A program made the translations under genes and the position numbers. The notes below the pieces were generated by a model. That model had not been told where the DNA came from. It saw nothing but the letters and a program-made list of their open reading frames with translations, and searched no databases. From contig NZ_MIET01000025.1 of assembly GCF_003590335.1 (NCBI RefSeq), positions 52,261 to 116,260 of the forward strand: DNA of 64,000 nt. The letters are read 5' to 3'. Of the stretch, positions 26,825 to 38,141 are shown one piece after another; position 1 is the first letter of the stretch; each line of letters begins with the position of its first letter. This stretch comes from Pseudoalteromonas sp. MSK9-3. Its GTDB lineage: Bacteria; Pseudomonadota; Gammaproteobacteria; Enterobacterales; Alteromonadaceae.

Positions 26825-28615
26825 ATGCGCTCGATATATTGTGGGAACTTAAATAAAAGCCATGTTGGCGAAGAAGTAGAATTATGTGGCTGGATAAATA
26901 AGCGTCGTGATTTGGGCGGCTTAATTTTTATCGACCTACGTGACCGTGAAGGACTTGTGCAGGTAGTATTTGACCCAGAAGTAGAAGGGCTAATGGATAC
27001 TGCTAATACACTTCGTCAAGAATTTTGTGTACAAGTAAAAGGAACTGTTCGAGCGCGCCCTGATAGCCAAGTAAATAAAGACATGGCAACCGGTGAAGTT
27101 GAAATATTAGGCACTGGCTTAAATATTATTAACCGTTCAGAGCCATTGCCACTGGATTTTAATCAGCAAAACTCCGAAGAACGCCGTTTAAAGTACCGTT
27201 ACTTAGATCTTCGCCGTTTAGAAATGAGCGACCGTATTAAGCTAAGAGCGAAAGCGAGTAGTTTTGTTCGTCGTTTCTTAGATGGTAATGATTTCCTTGA
27301 TATAGAAACGCCAGTACTTACAAAAGCTACGCCAGAAGGCGCTCGCGATTATTTAGTACCAAGCCGTGTTCATAAAGGTAGCTTTTACGCTTTACCACAA
27401 TCACCACAGTTGTTTAAACAATTACTGATGATGTCAGGCTTCGATCGCTATTATCAAATTGTGAAATGTTTCCGTGATGAAGATTTACGTGCTGACCGTC
27501 AGCCTGAATTTACCCAAATCGATTTAGAAACATCGTTCATGAGTTCAGACCAAGTACGTGCGATGACTGAGCGTTTAGTAACAGAAATGTGGCAAGAGCT
27601 ACTTGACGTTGACCTAGGTGCATTCCCGGTAATGGCCTACAGCGAAGCGATGCGTCGTTTTGGTTCTGATAAACCAGACTTACGTAACCCGATGGAGTTG
27701 ATAGACGTTGCTGACTTAGTTAAAGACGTTGAATTTAAAGTACTTGCTGCGCCTGCTAACGATGAAAAAGGTCGTGTAGCGGTATTAACCGTTCCAGGTG
27801 GTGCCAAACTGTCTCGTAAGCAAATTGATGAATACACGAAATTTGTTGGTATTTATGGTGCGAAAGGTCTTGCTTGGATGAAAGTGAATGACCATGATGC
27901 AGGTATTGAAGGGGTTCAATCGCCCATCGCTAAATTCTTAAATGAAGAAGTGATCAATGGCTTGTTAGAGCGTACTAACGCACAAACAGGCGACATCCTG
28001 TTATTTGGTGCCGATAAGCGCAATGTGGTTAACGAGGCTATGGGCGCACTGCGTTTGAAAGTAGGGTTAGACCTAGAATTGACTGACTTAAACAAATGGG
28101 CACCATTATGGGTTGTTGACTTCCCAATGTTTGAAGAAGATGATGAAGGTACCTTGCATGCTGTTCACCACCCGTTTACAGCACCAAAAGACATTACAGC
28201 TCAAGCGCTAGAATCTGCACCAGCAGGAGCAATTTCTGATGCATATGACATGGTTATCAACGGGTATGAAGTGGGCGGTGGTTCTGTGCGTATTCATACC
28301 GCGGATATGCAAGAAGCGGCGTTTAGAATTTTAGGTATAGAAGAGCAAGAGCAGCAAGATAAGTTTGGTTTCTTATTAGATGCTCTTAAGTACGGTACAC
28401 CACCACATGCTGGCTTAGCATTTGGTTTAGATCGTTTGGTAATGTTGTTGTGTGGCACTGATAATATTCGTGACGTGATTGCATTCCCTAAAACAACTCA
28501 AGCATCTTGTTTATTGACTGATGCGCCAAGTCTTGCAAATCCAGACTCTTTAAAAGAGTTAGCGATTGCAGTGGCTAAAGTTGAAAAAGAAGCCGTACAA
28601 CAAGACGGTGAGTAA
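26825..28615 (+). CDS. aspS: Aspartyl-tRNA synthetase
   Basis: 596 aa, the bacterial type with the GAD insertion. The N-terminal OB domain is [24 protein letters not shown]. Class II motif 2 is [18 protein letters not shown] and motif 3 is [15 protein letters not shown]. The [21 protein letters not shown] segment lines the aspartate pocket. Length is normal. A strong terminator follows. Confidence 0.99.
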   Translation: MRSIYCGNLNKSHVGEEVELCGWINKRRDLGGLIFIDLRDREGLVQVVFDPEVEGLMDTANTLRQEFCVQVKGTVRARPDSQVNKDMATGEVEILGTGLNIINRSEPLPLDFNQQNSEERRLKYRYLDLRRLEMSDRIKLRAKASSFVRRFLDGNDFLDIETPVLTKATPEGARDYLVPSRVHKGSFYALPQSPQLFKQLLMMSGFDRYYQIVKCFRDEDLRADRQPEFTQIDLETSFMSSDQVRAMTERLVTEMWQELLDVDLGAFPVMAYSEAMRRFGSDKPDLRNPMELIDVADLVKDVEFKVLAAPANDEKGRVAVLTVPGGAKLSRKQIDEYTKFVGIYGAKGLAWMKVNDHDAGIEGVQSPIAKFLNEEVINGLLERTNAQTGDILLFGADKRNVVNEAMGALRLKVGLDLELTDLNKWAPLWVVDFPMFEEDDEGTLHAVHHPFTAPKDITAQALESAPAGAISDAYDMVINGYEVGGGSVRIHTADMQEAAFRILGIEEQEQQDKFGFLLDALKYGTPPHAGLAFGLDRLVMLLCGTDNIRDVIAFPKTTQASCLLTDAPSLANPDSLKELAIAVAKVEKEAVQQDGE

Positions 28616-28640
28616 TACGCATAAGCGAATATAACGTAAG

Positions 28641-28671
28641 AAAAAGGCGACTATAATTGGTCGTCTTTTTT
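28641..28671 (+). terminator. Terminator of aspS
   Basis: Stem AAAAAGGCGAC and GTCGTCTTTTT (one weak pair) around TATAATTG, ending in a run of T. Confidence 0.85.
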
Positions 28672-28747
28672 ATACCTGCTATAGTATTTAACTGGTAATT
28701 CATACAGTATTTTGGCATGATGCAAAAAAACGATTTAGGATTATGTT

Positions 28748-29269
28748 TTGGCGACTATTTTGGGCATTGACCCGGGTTCTCGATTTACAGGCTATGGTGT
28801 TATCGTGCATCAAGGCAGTAAATTTCAATATTTGGGCAGTGGTTGTATCAAAATAGGGGAGTTTGATTTTCCGACTCGTTTAAAAATGATTTATCAAGGT
28901 GTAACGCAGCTGGTGGAGCAGTTCCAGCCTGATAGTTTTTCTATTGAACAGGTTTTTATGGCCCATAACCCAGACTCAGCTTTAAAGCTTGGTCAAGCCC
29001 GAGGTGCAGCGATTGTTGCAGCTGCGATGCAAGATATTGCGGTACATGAATATTCAGCAAGGCAAGTCAAACAAGCGGTGGTGGGTAATGGTGGTGCGAA
29101 AAAAGAACAAGTTCAGGAAATGGTGAAACGAATCCTAAAGTTGCCCGGCACCCCCCAAGCTGATGCAGCAGATGCTTTGGCTATTGCGATTTGTCATGCT
29201 CACTCTGAACAAAGCTTAATTCGTCTTGCTGGCAGTGCAACAAAAACTGTACGCCGTAGATTGAGGTAA
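28748..29269 (+). CDS. ruvC: Holliday junction endonuclease RuvC
   Basis: 173 aa. The start is a TTG with AGGA 7 nt upstream, giving [17 protein letters not shown] with the catalytic Asp8. Further acidic residues are in [22 protein letters not shown] and [12 protein letters not shown]. It cleaves Holliday junctions symmetrically together with RuvAB. ruvA follows after 7 nt. Confidence 0.98.
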   Translation: MATILGIDPGSRFTGYGVIVHQGSKFQYLGSGCIKIGEFDFPTRLKMIYQGVTQLVEQFQPDSFSIEQVFMAHNPDSALKLGQARGAAIVAAAMQDIAVHEYSARQVKQAVVGNGGAKKEQVQEMVKRILKLPGTPQADAADALAIAICHAHSEQSLIRLAGSATKTVRRRLR

Positions 29270-29276
29270 AAAATAG

Positions 29277-29894
29277 ATGATTGGAAGACTCAGTGGAATT
29301 TTATTAGAAAAACAGCCGCCAGAAATATTACTTGATGTCGCTGGCGTTGGTTATGAAGTGCAAATGCCCATGACCTGTTTTTATGAATTACCGAATTGTG
29401 GTGAGCAAACTGCGGTATATACGCACTTTGTGGTAAGAGAAGATGCGCAATTATTGTTTGGTTTTAATCATAAAAAAGAACGTGCGTTGTTTCGAGAGTT
29501 AATAAAAGCCAACGGCGTTGGGCCAAAATTGGGGCTGGCTATTTTATCGGGTATGTCAGCGGAGCAGTTTATCCACTGTGTTAACAATGAAGACGCCACG
29601 ACGTTGGTTAAGATCCCTGGTGTCGGTAAAAAAACGGCGGAACGTTTGGTACTTGAGATGAAGGACAGACTCAAGAACTTTGGTCATGATTTACTAACGC
29701 CGTTTAGTGATGGCGCGGTGATTGCACCACAAGAAAACCCAACTGTTCAGGATACGCCAGCTGATGATGCAGTTGCTGCATTACTGGCTTTAGGCTATAA
29801 ACTAGCACAAGCACAAAAAGCGGTTAAAGCAGTGTCAAAACCTGATATGGGGACTGAAACACTGATCAAAGAAGCCCTTAAGTCAATGATGTGA
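29277..29894 (+). CDS. ruvA: Holliday junction DNA helicase subunit RuvA
   Basis: 205 aa. N-terminal OB fold ([21 protein letters not shown]). Tandem helix-hairpin-helix motifs are [18 protein letters not shown] and [23 protein letters not shown]. The C-terminal RuvB-binding domain is [20 protein letters not shown]. It forms tetramers on the junction. It lies 6 nt upstream of ruvB. Confidence 0.98.
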   Translation: MIGRLSGILLEKQPPEILLDVAGVGYEVQMPMTCFYELPNCGEQTAVYTHFVVREDAQLLFGFNHKKERALFRELIKANGVGPKLGLAILSGMSAEQFIHCVNNEDATTLVKIPGVGKKTAERLVLEMKDRLKNFGHDLLTPFSDGAVIAPQENPTVQDTPADDAVAALLALGYKLAQAQKAVKAVSKPDMGTETLIKEALKSMM

Positions 29895-29900
29895 TAACGC

Positions 29901-30908
29901 ATGATAGAAGCAGATAGATTAATTGAGCCTGAAGTACAAGGCAATGAAGACAGTGTTGATAGGGCAATTCGACCGAAATTACTTGCTGATTATACAGGTC
30001 AAGATCATGTAAAAAAGCAAATGGCCATTTTTATAGAAGCGGCTCGTTCACGGGAAGAGGCGCTGGACCACTTGTTGATTTTTGGCCCACCAGGATTAGG
30101 CAAAACCACGCTGGCAAACATTGTCGCAAACGAGCTTGATGTAAATATTAAAGCGACGTCTGGGCCGGTACTTGAAAAAGCAGGAGATCTGGCGGCCTTA
30201 TTAACGAACCTTGAAGAAGGTGACGTATTATTTATTGATGAAATACACCGGCTAAGCCCGCAAGTTGAAGAAATATTATACCCCGCAATGGAAGACTATC
30301 AGTTAGACATTATGATAGGCGAGGGACCTGCTGCCCGCTCAATAAAGTTAGAGCTACCGCCGTTTACGTTAATTGGTGCAACAACCAGAGCGGGATCACT
30401 TACATCCCCCTTACGAGATCGTTTTGGTATTGTGCAGCGATTAGAGTTTTATTCGGTATCGGATCTGTCGACTATTATTTCTCGCTCAGCATTTTACTTG
30501 GATTTAGGGATAAGCCCTGAGGGCGCAGATGAAGTGGCGCGTCGGTCTCGTGGTACGCCCCGTATTGCAAATCGCTTATTACGCCGAGTGCGCGACTATG
30601 CACAAGTAAAGGGTGACGGTAAAGTAAGTGCACAGATCGCCAACCTTGCGCTTGAAATGGTTGATGTAGATAAGCGTGGTTTTGATTACATGGACCGCAA
30701 ATACTTGTTGGCCATTATTGAAAAGTTTATGGGTGGACCCGTTGGTCTAGATAACTTGGCCGCAGCCATTGGCGAAGAGCGAGAAACCATTGAAGATGTC
30801 ATTGAACCATTTTTGATCCAGCAAGGCTTTATTCAGAGAACGCCAAGAGGGCGCATTGCATCCAATGCAGCTTATCTTCATTTTGACTTAGCGGTACCTG
30901 AGTCATAA
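29901..30908 (+). CDS. ruvB: Holliday junction branch-migration motor RuvB
   Basis: 335 aa AAA+ ATPase. Motifs: [15 protein letters not shown], Walker [12 protein letters not shown], Walker [12 protein letters not shown], sensor 1 IGATTRAG, the arginine-finger region LRDRFG, and a C-terminal winged helix with TPRGR. Complete. Confidence 0.99.
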   Translation: MIEADRLIEPEVQGNEDSVDRAIRPKLLADYTGQDHVKKQMAIFIEAARSREEALDHLLIFGPPGLGKTTLANIVANELDVNIKATSGPVLEKAGDLAALLTNLEEGDVLFIDEIHRLSPQVEEILYPAMEDYQLDIMIGEGPAARSIKLELPPFTLIGATTRAGSLTSPLRDRFGIVQRLEFYSVSDLSTIISRSAFYLDLGISPEGADEVARRSRGTPRIANRLLRRVRDYAQVKGDGKVSAQIANLALEMVDVDKRGFDYMDRKYLLAIIEKFMGGPVGLDNLAAAIGEERETIEDVIEPFLIQQGFIQRTPRGRIASNAAYLHFDLAVPES

Positions 30909-30937
30909 TAGCCCTTTAGTCATCGATTAACATCTAT

Positions 30938-30966
30938 AAAACTCAGCAGCCGCTGAGTTTTTGCTT
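30938..30966 (+). terminator. Terminator of ruvCAB
   Basis: Stem AAAACTCAGC and GCTGAGTTTT around AGCC, ending in a run of T. Confidence 0.85.
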
Positions 30967-31166
30967 TATACGTTATCGCTCAACAAGCATGTTATTGCGT
31001 GAATTTATAAACCCATAGCCTTAAGCTCTCTCATAATTTCCATGGTCAAACCCCATTCACAAGGTGCACTTGTTCAAACAATCGCAGACAAGGGTTTTAC
31101 GTTGTGGCTATATACTTTCTTGTGTTGAGCAGCCTTATATTTTTATAATTCACACAAATTTCAGGC

Positions 31167-31375
31167 AAAAAAAAGCCCGCAAAAAATGCGGGCAAAACAA
31201 CAAGTTGAAGGAAGTAATCCTGGGGTTGATAAGTTAACGTTGGTTTTATCCTCAGCGCTCTTATCACAGCAATACGACAAATCAGAATCCTATTGCTAAC
31301 AACTGTGCTTTTGCATAATAGATGCTGTGTGCTCAGTACAGGGTGTATATTAAAGAGGTTTGGGTAATTCATCAA
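31167..31375 (-). ncRNA. Candidate small RNA ending at an orphan leftward terminator
   Basis: On the minus strand GCCCGC pairs with GCGGGC around ATTTTTT and is followed by seven T, a canonical intrinsic terminator (31167-31193). No credible leftward gene precedes it. The only sizeable frame runs through the hairpin itself. The sequence just upstream is unstructured and rich in CAA/ACC (for example ACTTCCTTCAACTTGTTGTT), as in Hfq-dependent RNAs. The 5' end is a guess. Confidence 0.3.
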
Positions 31376-31856
31376 ACTAGAAAAATTATTTTTTCAAATT
31401 AATAAAACTAATCCGAAGGTTTTTTTTATTGTACCTATTGGTTTTTATTTAATCAGTGTAATTTATTAAATTGATGTTTTATATGGATTTTTATTTATTT
31501 TGGTTTTTGCTTTATTATTAGTTTAATTGTTGTTAATTGGTATTACCAATTGGTTTTTGGTGGTTTATTCGTAAATTGTGCATAAACCATGAGTTTTATG
31601 CAGCTAGCATTCATAAATACGCGTTTATTATTCAGGGCTAATATTTGTTGAATTAACTATGTGAAGGTTCTGTATATCGTTCTAGTGTGTTTTTAGCGTA
31701 TTTATCGCCAAATACCGTAATTTCATAGTAATGAGATTGTCAGCACAGATATGTGTCGGTAAACTAACTGAACCTTTATAGTCGCTTACAGTCAATGTTG
31801 TAACCGGCTATAGCGCAAGACAAAGCCGACACACCATTTCTTAGGAGTATAATAAC

Positions 31857-32561
31857 GTGGAATCGGGACTAAATTTTATTGATCTTATATTAAAAGCCAG
31901 TGTGCTAGTACAACTTGTAATGTTGGCACTTGTTGGCATGTCAATCGCCTCATGGGCCATTATATTTCAACGCAGATCAATTATCTCAAACGCAATGGAT
32001 AATGCGAAAAAGTTTGAGCAAAAATTTTGGTCCGGTATGGACTTAAGTAAACTGTATAACGAAGTAACCGCCCGTGCAGTTAACCCGCAAGGTCTAGAAG
32101 CGTTATTTGTATCTGGCTTTAAAGAATTTGCTCGACATAAAAAACAAAGCACTCAATCTGCAGGACTGGTTATTGAAGGCACACATCGTTCTATGCGCGT
32201 CGCGTTATCTCGTGAAGTGGAAAAGCTAGAATCAAGTTTATCGTTTTTAGCGACCGTTGGGTCTATAAGCCCATATGTTGGGTTATTTGGTACTGTGTGG
32301 GGGATCATGAATGCATTTATTGCGTTAGGTGAAGTAAAACAAGCAACGCTGCAAATGGTTGCGCCAGGTATTGCTGAAGCCTTGATTGCCACAGCAATGG
32401 GCTTATTTGCTGCCATCCCAGCAGTTATGGCATATAACAAATTTGCTAAGAGTGTTGAGAAACTTGAAACGCAATACATTAACTTTATGGAAGAGTTTGC
32501 CAATATACTTCATCGTCAGGCCGCAAGTTCTGCTGAGGTAAAGCAACATGTATCAGCGTAA
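31857..32561 (+). CDS. tolQ: Tol-Pal inner-membrane motor protein TolQ
   Basis: 234 aa, GTG start with AGGAG upstream. Three membrane segments: residues ~8-32, ~130-155 ([19 protein letters not shown]) and ~165-190 ([24 protein letters not shown]). These are the MotA/TolQ/ExbB channel signatures. With TolR it uses the proton gradient to drive outer-membrane constriction at division. It overlaps tolR by 14 nt. Confidence 0.98.
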   Translation: MESGLNFIDLILKASVLVQLVMLALVGMSIASWAIIFQRRSIISNAMDNAKKFEQKFWSGMDLSKLYNEVTARAVNPQGLEALFVSGFKEFARHKKQSTQSAGLVIEGTHRSMRVALSREVEKLESSLSFLATVGSISPYVGLFGTVWGIMNAFIALGEVKQATLQMVAPGIAEALIATAMGLFAAIPAVMAYNKFAKSVEKLETQYINFMEEFANILHRQAASSAEVKQHVSA

Positions 32562-32976
32562 AAAACGTCGCCCAGTCGCAGAGATCAATGTGGTGCCCTA
32601 CATCGATGTGATGTTGGTACTGTTGATCATATTCATGGCCACTGCACCGCTCATTACGCATGGGGTTAAAGTAGACTTGCCACAAATGCAAGAGTCAGAT
32701 TTAGTTAAAACAAAAGATGCGCCGCCGATAATAGCCTCGATAGACTCAGAGGGGCGATATTTTGTCAGTGTAGGAACTGATCCTGAAGCGCCGATGGATG
32801 CGGTTGAAGTGGCGGCGGTTATTAAACTAAAGTTACAACAAAATCCAGACACCCCAGTGATGATAAAAGGCTCGGGTAGAGTGTCTTACCAAGAAGTACT
32901 CCTTCTTATGGACTTCTTAAAAAATGCGGGTGTGCCCTCAGTTGGCCTGATGACTAAATCATTTGAGGAGGGCTAA
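32548..32976 (+). CDS. tolR: Tol-Pal motor protein TolR
   Basis: 142 aa. A single N-terminal membrane helix, [20 protein letters not shown], contains the proton-carrying Asp. A periplasmic ExbD/TolR domain follows ([26 protein letters not shown]). It overlaps both tolQ and tolA, so translation is coupled. Confidence 0.98.
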   Translation: MYQRKKRRPVAEINVVPYIDVMLVLLIIFMATAPLITHGVKVDLPQMQESDLVKTKDAPPIIASIDSEGRYFVSVGTDPEAPMDAVEVAAVIKLKLQQNPDTPVMIKGSGRVSYQEVLLLMDFLKNAGVPSVGLMTKSFEEG

Positions 32977-33917
32977 TGGGAGCATTACAAAGCGGTATTT
33001 TAAAGTCGCTGGTACTACATTTTGCTTTGGCCGGAATATTGTTCGCTTCGGCAAACTTTCATACGCCTGAACCTACTGTGATGGAAGTGACATTAAATCC
33101 TGAAATTACTGAGCCTTTAGATGAAAAGGTTGTTTCAGCCATTTCTGTCGATCAGTCTGCTGTTGAGAAAAAAATAGCAGAGCTTAAAACGCAAGAGCTG
33201 AATAAAAAGCGGGCGGAAGAAAAGCGCATTCGAGATTTAGAGCGCAGAGCGAGTCAAGCACGTAAAGATAGAGAAGCTGAAGCTCGACGTATTAAAAAGC
33301 TAGAGCAGCAGCGTAAAGCGAAAGTAGCCGAGAAGAAAAAGGCCGAAGCGCAAGCCAAAAAAGCCCGTGAAATAGAGAAAAAGCAACGCGCTCAAGCCGA
33401 TAAAGCACGCGCTGAAAAGTTAGCGGCAGAAAAAGCAGCAAAAGCAGCATCGAATAAACGTAAAGCGGAAGAAGATGCGCTTAAAAAAGCTGAAGATGCC
33501 CGCAAGCGTCGTGAGGCAGAAGAAAAACGTAAAGCAGAGGCCGCAGAAAAAGCCCGTCAAAAGGCTTTACAAGAGCAGTTAATGCAAGAGCAGTTAGCAA
33601 AAGAGCAGGCAGCGCGTAATAAAATACGTAAACAGCAGGTATTATCAGAAGTTGATAAATACAAAGCACTGATCATGCAGCGCATACAGGCAAACTTGTT
33701 AATTGATGAAAAGATGAAAGGCAAACAATGCCGAGTCAATATTCGTCTAGGCTTTAATGGTTTGGTGACTGATTCACGCTCCTTAGGCGGTGATAAGCTA
33801 GTCTGTGAAGCCGCGCTACGTGCTGTGAGAATGGCTGATACACTGCCAGTTTCAAAAGAGAAAGATGTTTTTGAACAGCTTAAAAATATTAATTTAACAA
33901 TTAAACCTAATTTATAA
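32976..33917 (+). CDS. tolA: Tol-Pal bridging protein TolA
   Basis: 313 aa. An N-terminal membrane anchor (~residues 8-25) is followed by a long Lys/Ala/Glu-rich helix (~60-215) spanning the periplasm. The compact C-terminal domain (KGKQCRVNIRLGFNGLVTDSRSLGGDKLVC) has two Cys that likely pair. It links TolQR to TolB and Pal. Confidence 0.96.
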   Translation: MGALQSGILKSLVLHFALAGILFASANFHTPEPTVMEVTLNPEITEPLDEKVVSAISVDQSAVEKKIAELKTQELNKKRAEEKRIRDLERRASQARKDREAEARRIKKLEQQRKAKVAEKKKAEAQAKKAREIEKKQRAQADKARAEKLAAEKAAKAASNKRKAEEDALKKAEDARKRREAEEKRKAEAAEKARQKALQEQLMQEQLAKEQAARNKIRKQQVLSEVDKYKALIMQRIQANLLIDEKMKGKQCRVNIRLGFNGLVTDSRSLGGDKLVCEAALRAVRMADTLPVSKEKDVFEQLKNINLTIKPNL

Positions 33918-33926
33918 AGGAAGTTT

Positions 33927-35285
33927 ATGTTCAACCGATTAAAAGCATTGTTGATTTTTGTTGCTTTTGGCATGTCAGGCGTCGTCCATGCGGCGCTTGA
34001 GATTGTTATAACAGAAGGTGTGGATAGCGCACGCCCGATTGCCATTGTTCCTTTTAAATATGAAGGGGTTGGTCAAAAGCCTATGCGAGTGAGTGAAGTT
34101 ATCGCTGCTGATTTAACGCGAAGCGGTAAATTCAAACCACTTTCATTTACCGAGTTGCCTCAATTACCGAGCACAGATAAAGAGGTCGATTATACTGCGT
34201 GGGTAAATAAAGGGGTTGAAGCGGTGATTGTTGGTACCATTGTGCAGCAACCTGGCGGGCGTTACTTAGTTAAATATGAATTAATTGATGTGATCAGAGC
34301 ACAAATTACGGGTGGTGAAACGCGTATGATGAGCAATGGTCAATTAATGAAAAGCCAAGATCACGTACAAGAAGCAAGACAAAGTGTAATATCTAGCGAT
34401 GGATTCAGACAGTATGCACATCAAATAAGCGATGTGGTTTATGAATCATTGACGGGAGAACGCGGTGCGTTTAGAACAAAAATTGCCTATGTAATTGTTC
34501 GTGACGAGGATGATAAGCCTTACCAGTTAGTTGTTGCAGATTATGATGGGTTTAACGAACAGGTGTTATTGCGTTCAAAAGAGCCTTTAATGTCGCCGTC
34601 ATGGTCACCTGATGCAAACAAACTAGCATACGTTACGTTTGAAAATCGCCAATCACAAATCTATGTGCAAGATATTTATACAGGTAAACGAGATCTCATC
34701 ACGAGTTACCCTGGAATAAATGGCGCACCGCAGTTTTCACCTGATGGCAAGCAGTTGCTCATTGTACTTTCTAAAGATGCAGGTGGTGCAACAGAGGTGT
34801 ACCATTATGACTTACAAACACGCAAAGAGCGTCGTTTAACACGTCACCGTAGCATAGATACTGAGCCAAGTTGGCACCCAAATGGCAAAGAAATTGTGTA
34901 TACGTCTGAAAGGGGTGGTAATGCCCAGATTTATAAGTTAAATTTACAAACTGGTAGGTCAAAGCGTATTACCTTTGACGGCGATATGAATTTAGCAGGG
35001 TCAGTGACACCTGATGGGAAGCATTTGGTAATGGTAAATCGTACCATTGGCAAATATCATATTGCTAAAAAAGAATTGAGATCCGGGCTATTTCAAGTTT
35101 TAACAAGAACTCGTCTGGACGAATCTCCGAGCATAGCGCCAAATGGCTCGATGATTATTTATAGTACGCTGCATAACAACAAGCAGGTATTGGCTTTAGT
35201 GTCTATGGATGGGCGGTTTAAAGCGCGACTTCCGGTTTCTGATGGGCAAGTGAAAGCTCCAGCTTGGTCGCCATTTTTACAGTAA
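33927..35285 (+). CDS. tolB: Tol-Pal periplasmic protein TolB
   Basis: 452 aa. Signal peptide [22 protein letters not shown]. The N-terminal domain is [20 protein letters not shown]. The C-terminal six-bladed beta-propeller has repeats such as [36 protein letters not shown] and [24 protein letters not shown]. It binds Pal and TolA. AAGGAAGTTT precedes the ATG. Confidence 0.98.
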   Translation: MFNRLKALLIFVAFGMSGVVHAALEIVITEGVDSARPIAIVPFKYEGVGQKPMRVSEVIAADLTRSGKFKPLSFTELPQLPSTDKEVDYTAWVNKGVEAVIVGTIVQQPGGRYLVKYELIDVIRAQITGGETRMMSNGQLMKSQDHVQEARQSVISSDGFRQYAHQISDVVYESLTGERGAFRTKIAYVIVRDEDDKPYQLVVADYDGFNEQVLLRSKEPLMSPSWSPDANKLAYVTFENRQSQIYVQDIYTGKRDLITSYPGINGAPQFSPDGKQLLIVLSKDAGGATEVYHYDLQTRKERRLTRHRSIDTEPSWHPNGKEIVYTSERGGNAQIYKLNLQTGRSKRITFDGDMNLAGSVTPDGKHLVMVNRTIGKYHIAKKELRSGLFQVLTRTRLDESPSIAPNGSMIIYSTLHNNKQVLALVSMDGRFKARLPVSDGQVKAPAWSPFLQ

Positions 35286-35323
35286 TTTTGCTGGTTAGAT
35301 TTTAAGATATAGGAATATACTCG

Positions 35324-35857
35324 ATGCAACTTAACAAAACATTAAAAGCTCTATTAGTGGCGTTGCCAGTAATGACGCTAGCCGCGTGTAGCTCATCTTC
35401 AAGTGTAGATGAAGGTGCTGCAAATGAAAGTAACCAAGCAACATCTCAAGAAAATAACAACGTTGATGTAAACACGATTTCACGTGTTAAATCAGCAGAA
35501 GAAAAGCTTCGTGAGAAATATGAAGCACTGCGTCAAGAGCAGATCATTTACTTTGATTTTGATAAATCAACAGTACAAGGTGCTTACGCTGAGCTTTTAC
35601 AAGCACATGCTGACTTCTTGGTTAAGAACCCAAGCGTAAAAGTATTGGTTGAAGGCCATGCTGATGAACGTGGTACGCCAGAGTACAACATTGCGCTAGG
35701 TGAAAGCCGTGGTAAAGCAGTTGCTAAATACTTGCAAAGCTTAGGTGTGTCTGACAACCAAATTTCAGTAGTAAGCTATGGTGAAGAGAAACCAATGGTG
35801 AAGTCTCGCACTGAAGAAGCTTTTGCTAAGAACCGTCGTGCGGTTTTAGTATACTAA
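35324..35857 (+). CDS. pal: Peptidoglycan-associated lipoprotein Pal
   Basis: 177 aa. Signal peptide with lipobox LAAC (Cys22). The OmpA-like peptidoglycan-binding domain reads [15 protein letters not shown], then [22 protein letters not shown], and NRRAVLVY at the C-terminus. It is anchored in the outer membrane and binds TolB and peptidoglycan. Confidence 0.98.
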   Translation: MQLNKTLKALLVALPVMTLAACSSSSSVDEGAANESNQATSQENNNVDVNTISRVKSAEEKLREKYEALRQEQIIYFDFDKSTVQGAYAELLQAHADFLVKNPSVKVLVEGHADERGTPEYNIALGESRGKAVAKYLQSLGVSDNQISVVSYGEEKPMVKSRTEEAFAKNRRAVLVY

Positions 35858-35873
35858 TTTGATAAGAGATATT

Positions 35874-36626
35874 ATGAAGCCAACGAAACTATTGGCAGCC
35901 ATAATGATTCTGAGCGGGAGCACCCAAATTTTGGCTGCTCCCGCTCCTGTTTCTGAGGCTGCAAACTCGCAATCGTCTTTAGAGCAACGCATTGCGCAGT
36001 TAGAAAGTATGATGAAGACCCGCAACCTATTACAAGTCGAGCTACAGCAGCAGTTAGGCTTATTACAAGACGAAGTAAGTCAAGTACGTGGTGTTACCGA
36101 AGAGCAGAGCTATAAGCTTGAGAAAGTGTTACAGCGCCAACGTGAATTATACCAAGAAATAGAAAACCGCGTGTCTAAGGTGTACGAGCAAGCGAGCAGC
36201 ACGGCAGCCACTGAGGTGGTGATAGATTCATCTCAAGCTGTTAGTAGTGACCTATCTGAAAATGAAGCGTACGACAAAGCTGTGGCGCTAATCATGAAAG
36301 ATAAGCGTTATGATGCTGCGATCCCTGAGTTCCAGTCATTTTTGACCACTTTCCCAACGTCGGTGTATATACCTAATGCGCACTATTGGTTGGGGCAGCT
36401 TCTATCAATTAAAAATGACGATGAAAATGCGATTGGCCACTTCAAAACAGTGGTAGATAGTTTTGCTGATTCGAATAAACGCCCAGAGGCAATGTTAAAA
36501 CTGGGTACGCTCTATGAAAAGCAGGGAAAAGCAGAATTAGCTAAGTCTATTTTGACGACATTGCTAAATGAATACCCAAGCACAACGGCTGCAAAAATGG
36601 CCACCGAGCGTTTATCCAAGATCTAA
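35874..36626 (+). CDS. cpoB: Cell division coordinator CpoB (YbgF)
   Basis: I prefer the ATG at 35874 over the TTG at 35859, because it starts directly at the signal peptide (MKPTKLLAAIMILSGSTQILAA) with AAGAGA upstream. About 250 aa. An N-terminal coiled coil (SLEQRIAQLESMMKTRNLLQ) drives trimerisation. Three TPR units follow (AYDKAVALIMKDKRYDAAIPEF, NAHYWLGQLLSIK, RPEAMLKLGTLYEKQGKAE). Last gene of the tol-pal operon. Confidence 0.96.
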   Translation: MKPTKLLAAIMILSGSTQILAAPAPVSEAANSQSSLEQRIAQLESMMKTRNLLQVELQQQLGLLQDEVSQVRGVTEEQSYKLEKVLQRQRELYQEIENRVSKVYEQASSTAATEVVIDSSQAVSSDLSENEAYDKAVALIMKDKRYDAAIPEFQSFLTTFPTSVYIPNAHYWLGQLLSIKNDDENAIGHFKTVVDSFADSNKRPEAMLKLGTLYEKQGKAELAKSILTTLLNEYPSTTAAKMATERLSKI

Positions 36627-36736
36627 AAGCTCGATTTTTTGCCACTATGGTTTAAAATTAAGCGCTTAAGCATAAAAACTTAAAAAAACTACGTATTTAA
36701 GTTGCACTCATTTTTTAAATAAGTATTATAAGCGCC

Positions 36737-36771
36737 CGCAGCAGGCGATTGGTTCAAACCAAACTGCTGCG
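36737..36771. other. Hairpin upstream of the tRNA fragment
   Basis: CGCAGCAG (36737-36744) is complementary to CTGCTGCG (36764-36771). No T-run follows, so it is a weak terminator candidate. It may be a leftover of the lost tRNA operon leader. Confidence 0.4.
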
Positions 36772-36778
36772 ACTAAGT

Positions 36779-36799
36779 GGGTCATTAGCTCAGTTGGTA
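36779..36799 (+). pseudogene. 5' fragment of a tRNA-Lys gene
   Basis: GGGTCATTAGCTCAGTTGGT (plus A) is the acceptor 5' strand and D-arm start of a gammaproteobacterial tRNA-Lys. After GGTA the match ends: there is no anticodon arm, T-arm or 3' acceptor strand. In E. coli a tRNA-Lys/Val cluster sits exactly between cpoB (ybgF) and nadA, so this is probably the scar of that cluster. Confidence 0.7.
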
Positions 36800-36912
36800 A
36801 ACGTCATATATTCTTAATTTTTTTATCCCAAAAGCGTCATTGACTATGATTGTTGTGTCTATTTCCGTATAATTCGCGGTAATTATGCAATGTGGACTAT
36901 AGTGGTCGAGAA

Positions 36913-37953
36913 ATGAGTCTAGCTGAACAAATCATGCCTGAGGATTATATCTTTCCTCCAAAACCTGCACCTTTAACTACTCAAGAACAAGATGAGTACA
37001 AAGCGCGGATAAAAACTCTATTAAAAGAAAAGAATGCGGTGTTAGTTGCGCATTATTATACAGATCCTGAGATTCAAGCTTTGGCTGAAGAAACCGGTGG
37101 CTGTGTTGCTGACTCTTTAGAAATGGCCCGCTTTGGTGCAAAGCACGATGCTGATGTGATTGTGGTTGCTGGTGTGCGTTTTATGGGTGAGACAGCCAAA
37201 ATATTAACACCAAACAAAACCGTGGTTATGCCAACGCTTGCAGCGACATGTTCGTTAGATGTTGGGTGTCCAATCGATGAGTTTTCAGCATTTTGTGATC
37301 AATATCCAGATCGTAAAGTCGTTGTTTATGCAAACACCTCAACGGCTGTAAAAGCGCGTGCTGATTGGATAGTAACATCGTCATGTGCACTAGAGATTGT
37401 AGAGCATTTAGATGAGCAAGGTGAGAAGATCATTTGGGGTCCTGATAAGCATTTAGGATCTTATATCCAAAAGAATACGGGTGCAGACATGATCATGTGG
37501 AATGGTGCCTGTATTGTACATGATGAGTTTAAAACTAAAGCATTGAAAGATATGAAGGCGCTTAAGCCTGATGCTGCCGTACTCGTTCATCCAGAGTCTC
37601 CTGCTGAGATTGTTGCTTTAGCTGATGCTGTCGGCTCTACGAGCCAATTAATAAAAGCGGCGCAAACGATGCATAACACGCAGTTTATTGTGGCAACTGA
37701 TCGAGGTATTTTTTACAAAATGCAGCAGCTATGCCCAGATAAAGAGTTTTTTGCTGCACCAACGGCTGGAGAAGGTGCTACGTGTAAAAGTTGTGCGCAC
37801 TGTCCGTGGATGGCGATGAATGGTTTGAAAGCCATAGAAGAGTCTTTAGTGAACCCTGAAGGGAAAGAAGTGTTCGTCGATATGTCACTTCGCGAAGGGG
37901 CATTACGTTCACTAGATCGTATGTTAGACTTCTCGGCGAGCTTACAACGCTAA
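36913..37953 (+). CDS. nadA: Quinolinate synthase A
   Basis: I start at ATG 36913 ([18 protein letters not shown]), giving 346-347 aa like the E. coli enzyme. A GTG at 36892 would add 7 residues. The enzyme condenses iminoaspartate and DHAP into quinolinate for NAD synthesis and carries a [4Fe-4S] cluster. Cys ligands are visible in [11 protein letters not shown], the mid-protein [10 protein letters not shown], and [13 protein letters not shown]. Other motifs: [20 protein letters not shown] and DSLEMARFG. Confidence 0.97.
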   Translation: MSLAEQIMPEDYIFPPKPAPLTTQEQDEYKARIKTLLKEKNAVLVAHYYTDPEIQALAEETGGCVADSLEMARFGAKHDADVIVVAGVRFMGETAKILTPNKTVVMPTLAATCSLDVGCPIDEFSAFCDQYPDRKVVVYANTSTAVKARADWIVTSSCALEIVEHLDEQGEKIIWGPDKHLGSYIQKNTGADMIMWNGACIVHDEFKTKALKDMKALKPDAAVLVHPESPAEIVALADAVGSTSQLIKAAQTMHNTQFIVATDRGIFYKMQQLCPDKEFFAAPTAGEGATCKSCAHCPWMAMNGLKAIEESLVNPEGKEVFVDMSLREGALRSLDRMLDFSASLQR

Positions 37954-38049
37954 ACTGTTTGTTAGTTGAGCAGTTAAGCGTGCAGGCTTAAAAAGAGCTT
38001 GCTAAAGTGCGTGGCTTTTCATAGTATTAGCCCCGCACTTAGGTGTATC

Positions 38050-38141
<92 letters not shown>

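Larger units (their letters stand above)
30909..31856. other. Long AT-rich intergenic region between ruvB and tolQ
   Basis: Almost 950 bases with no convincing protein gene. ybgC, which precedes tolQ in many gammaproteobacteria, is absent. It holds the ruvB terminator, a leftward terminator at 31167-31193 with no leftward gene behind it, and a very AT-rich block (31380-31560). The tol promoter presumably lies near 31700-31830. I could not fix its boxes. Confidence 0.6.

Noticed and set aside
31097..31375. Leftward frame of 92 codons between ruvB and tolQ
   Set aside because: It reads straight through an intrinsic terminator and has no protein-like pattern or ribosome-binding site. A small RNA is more likely.
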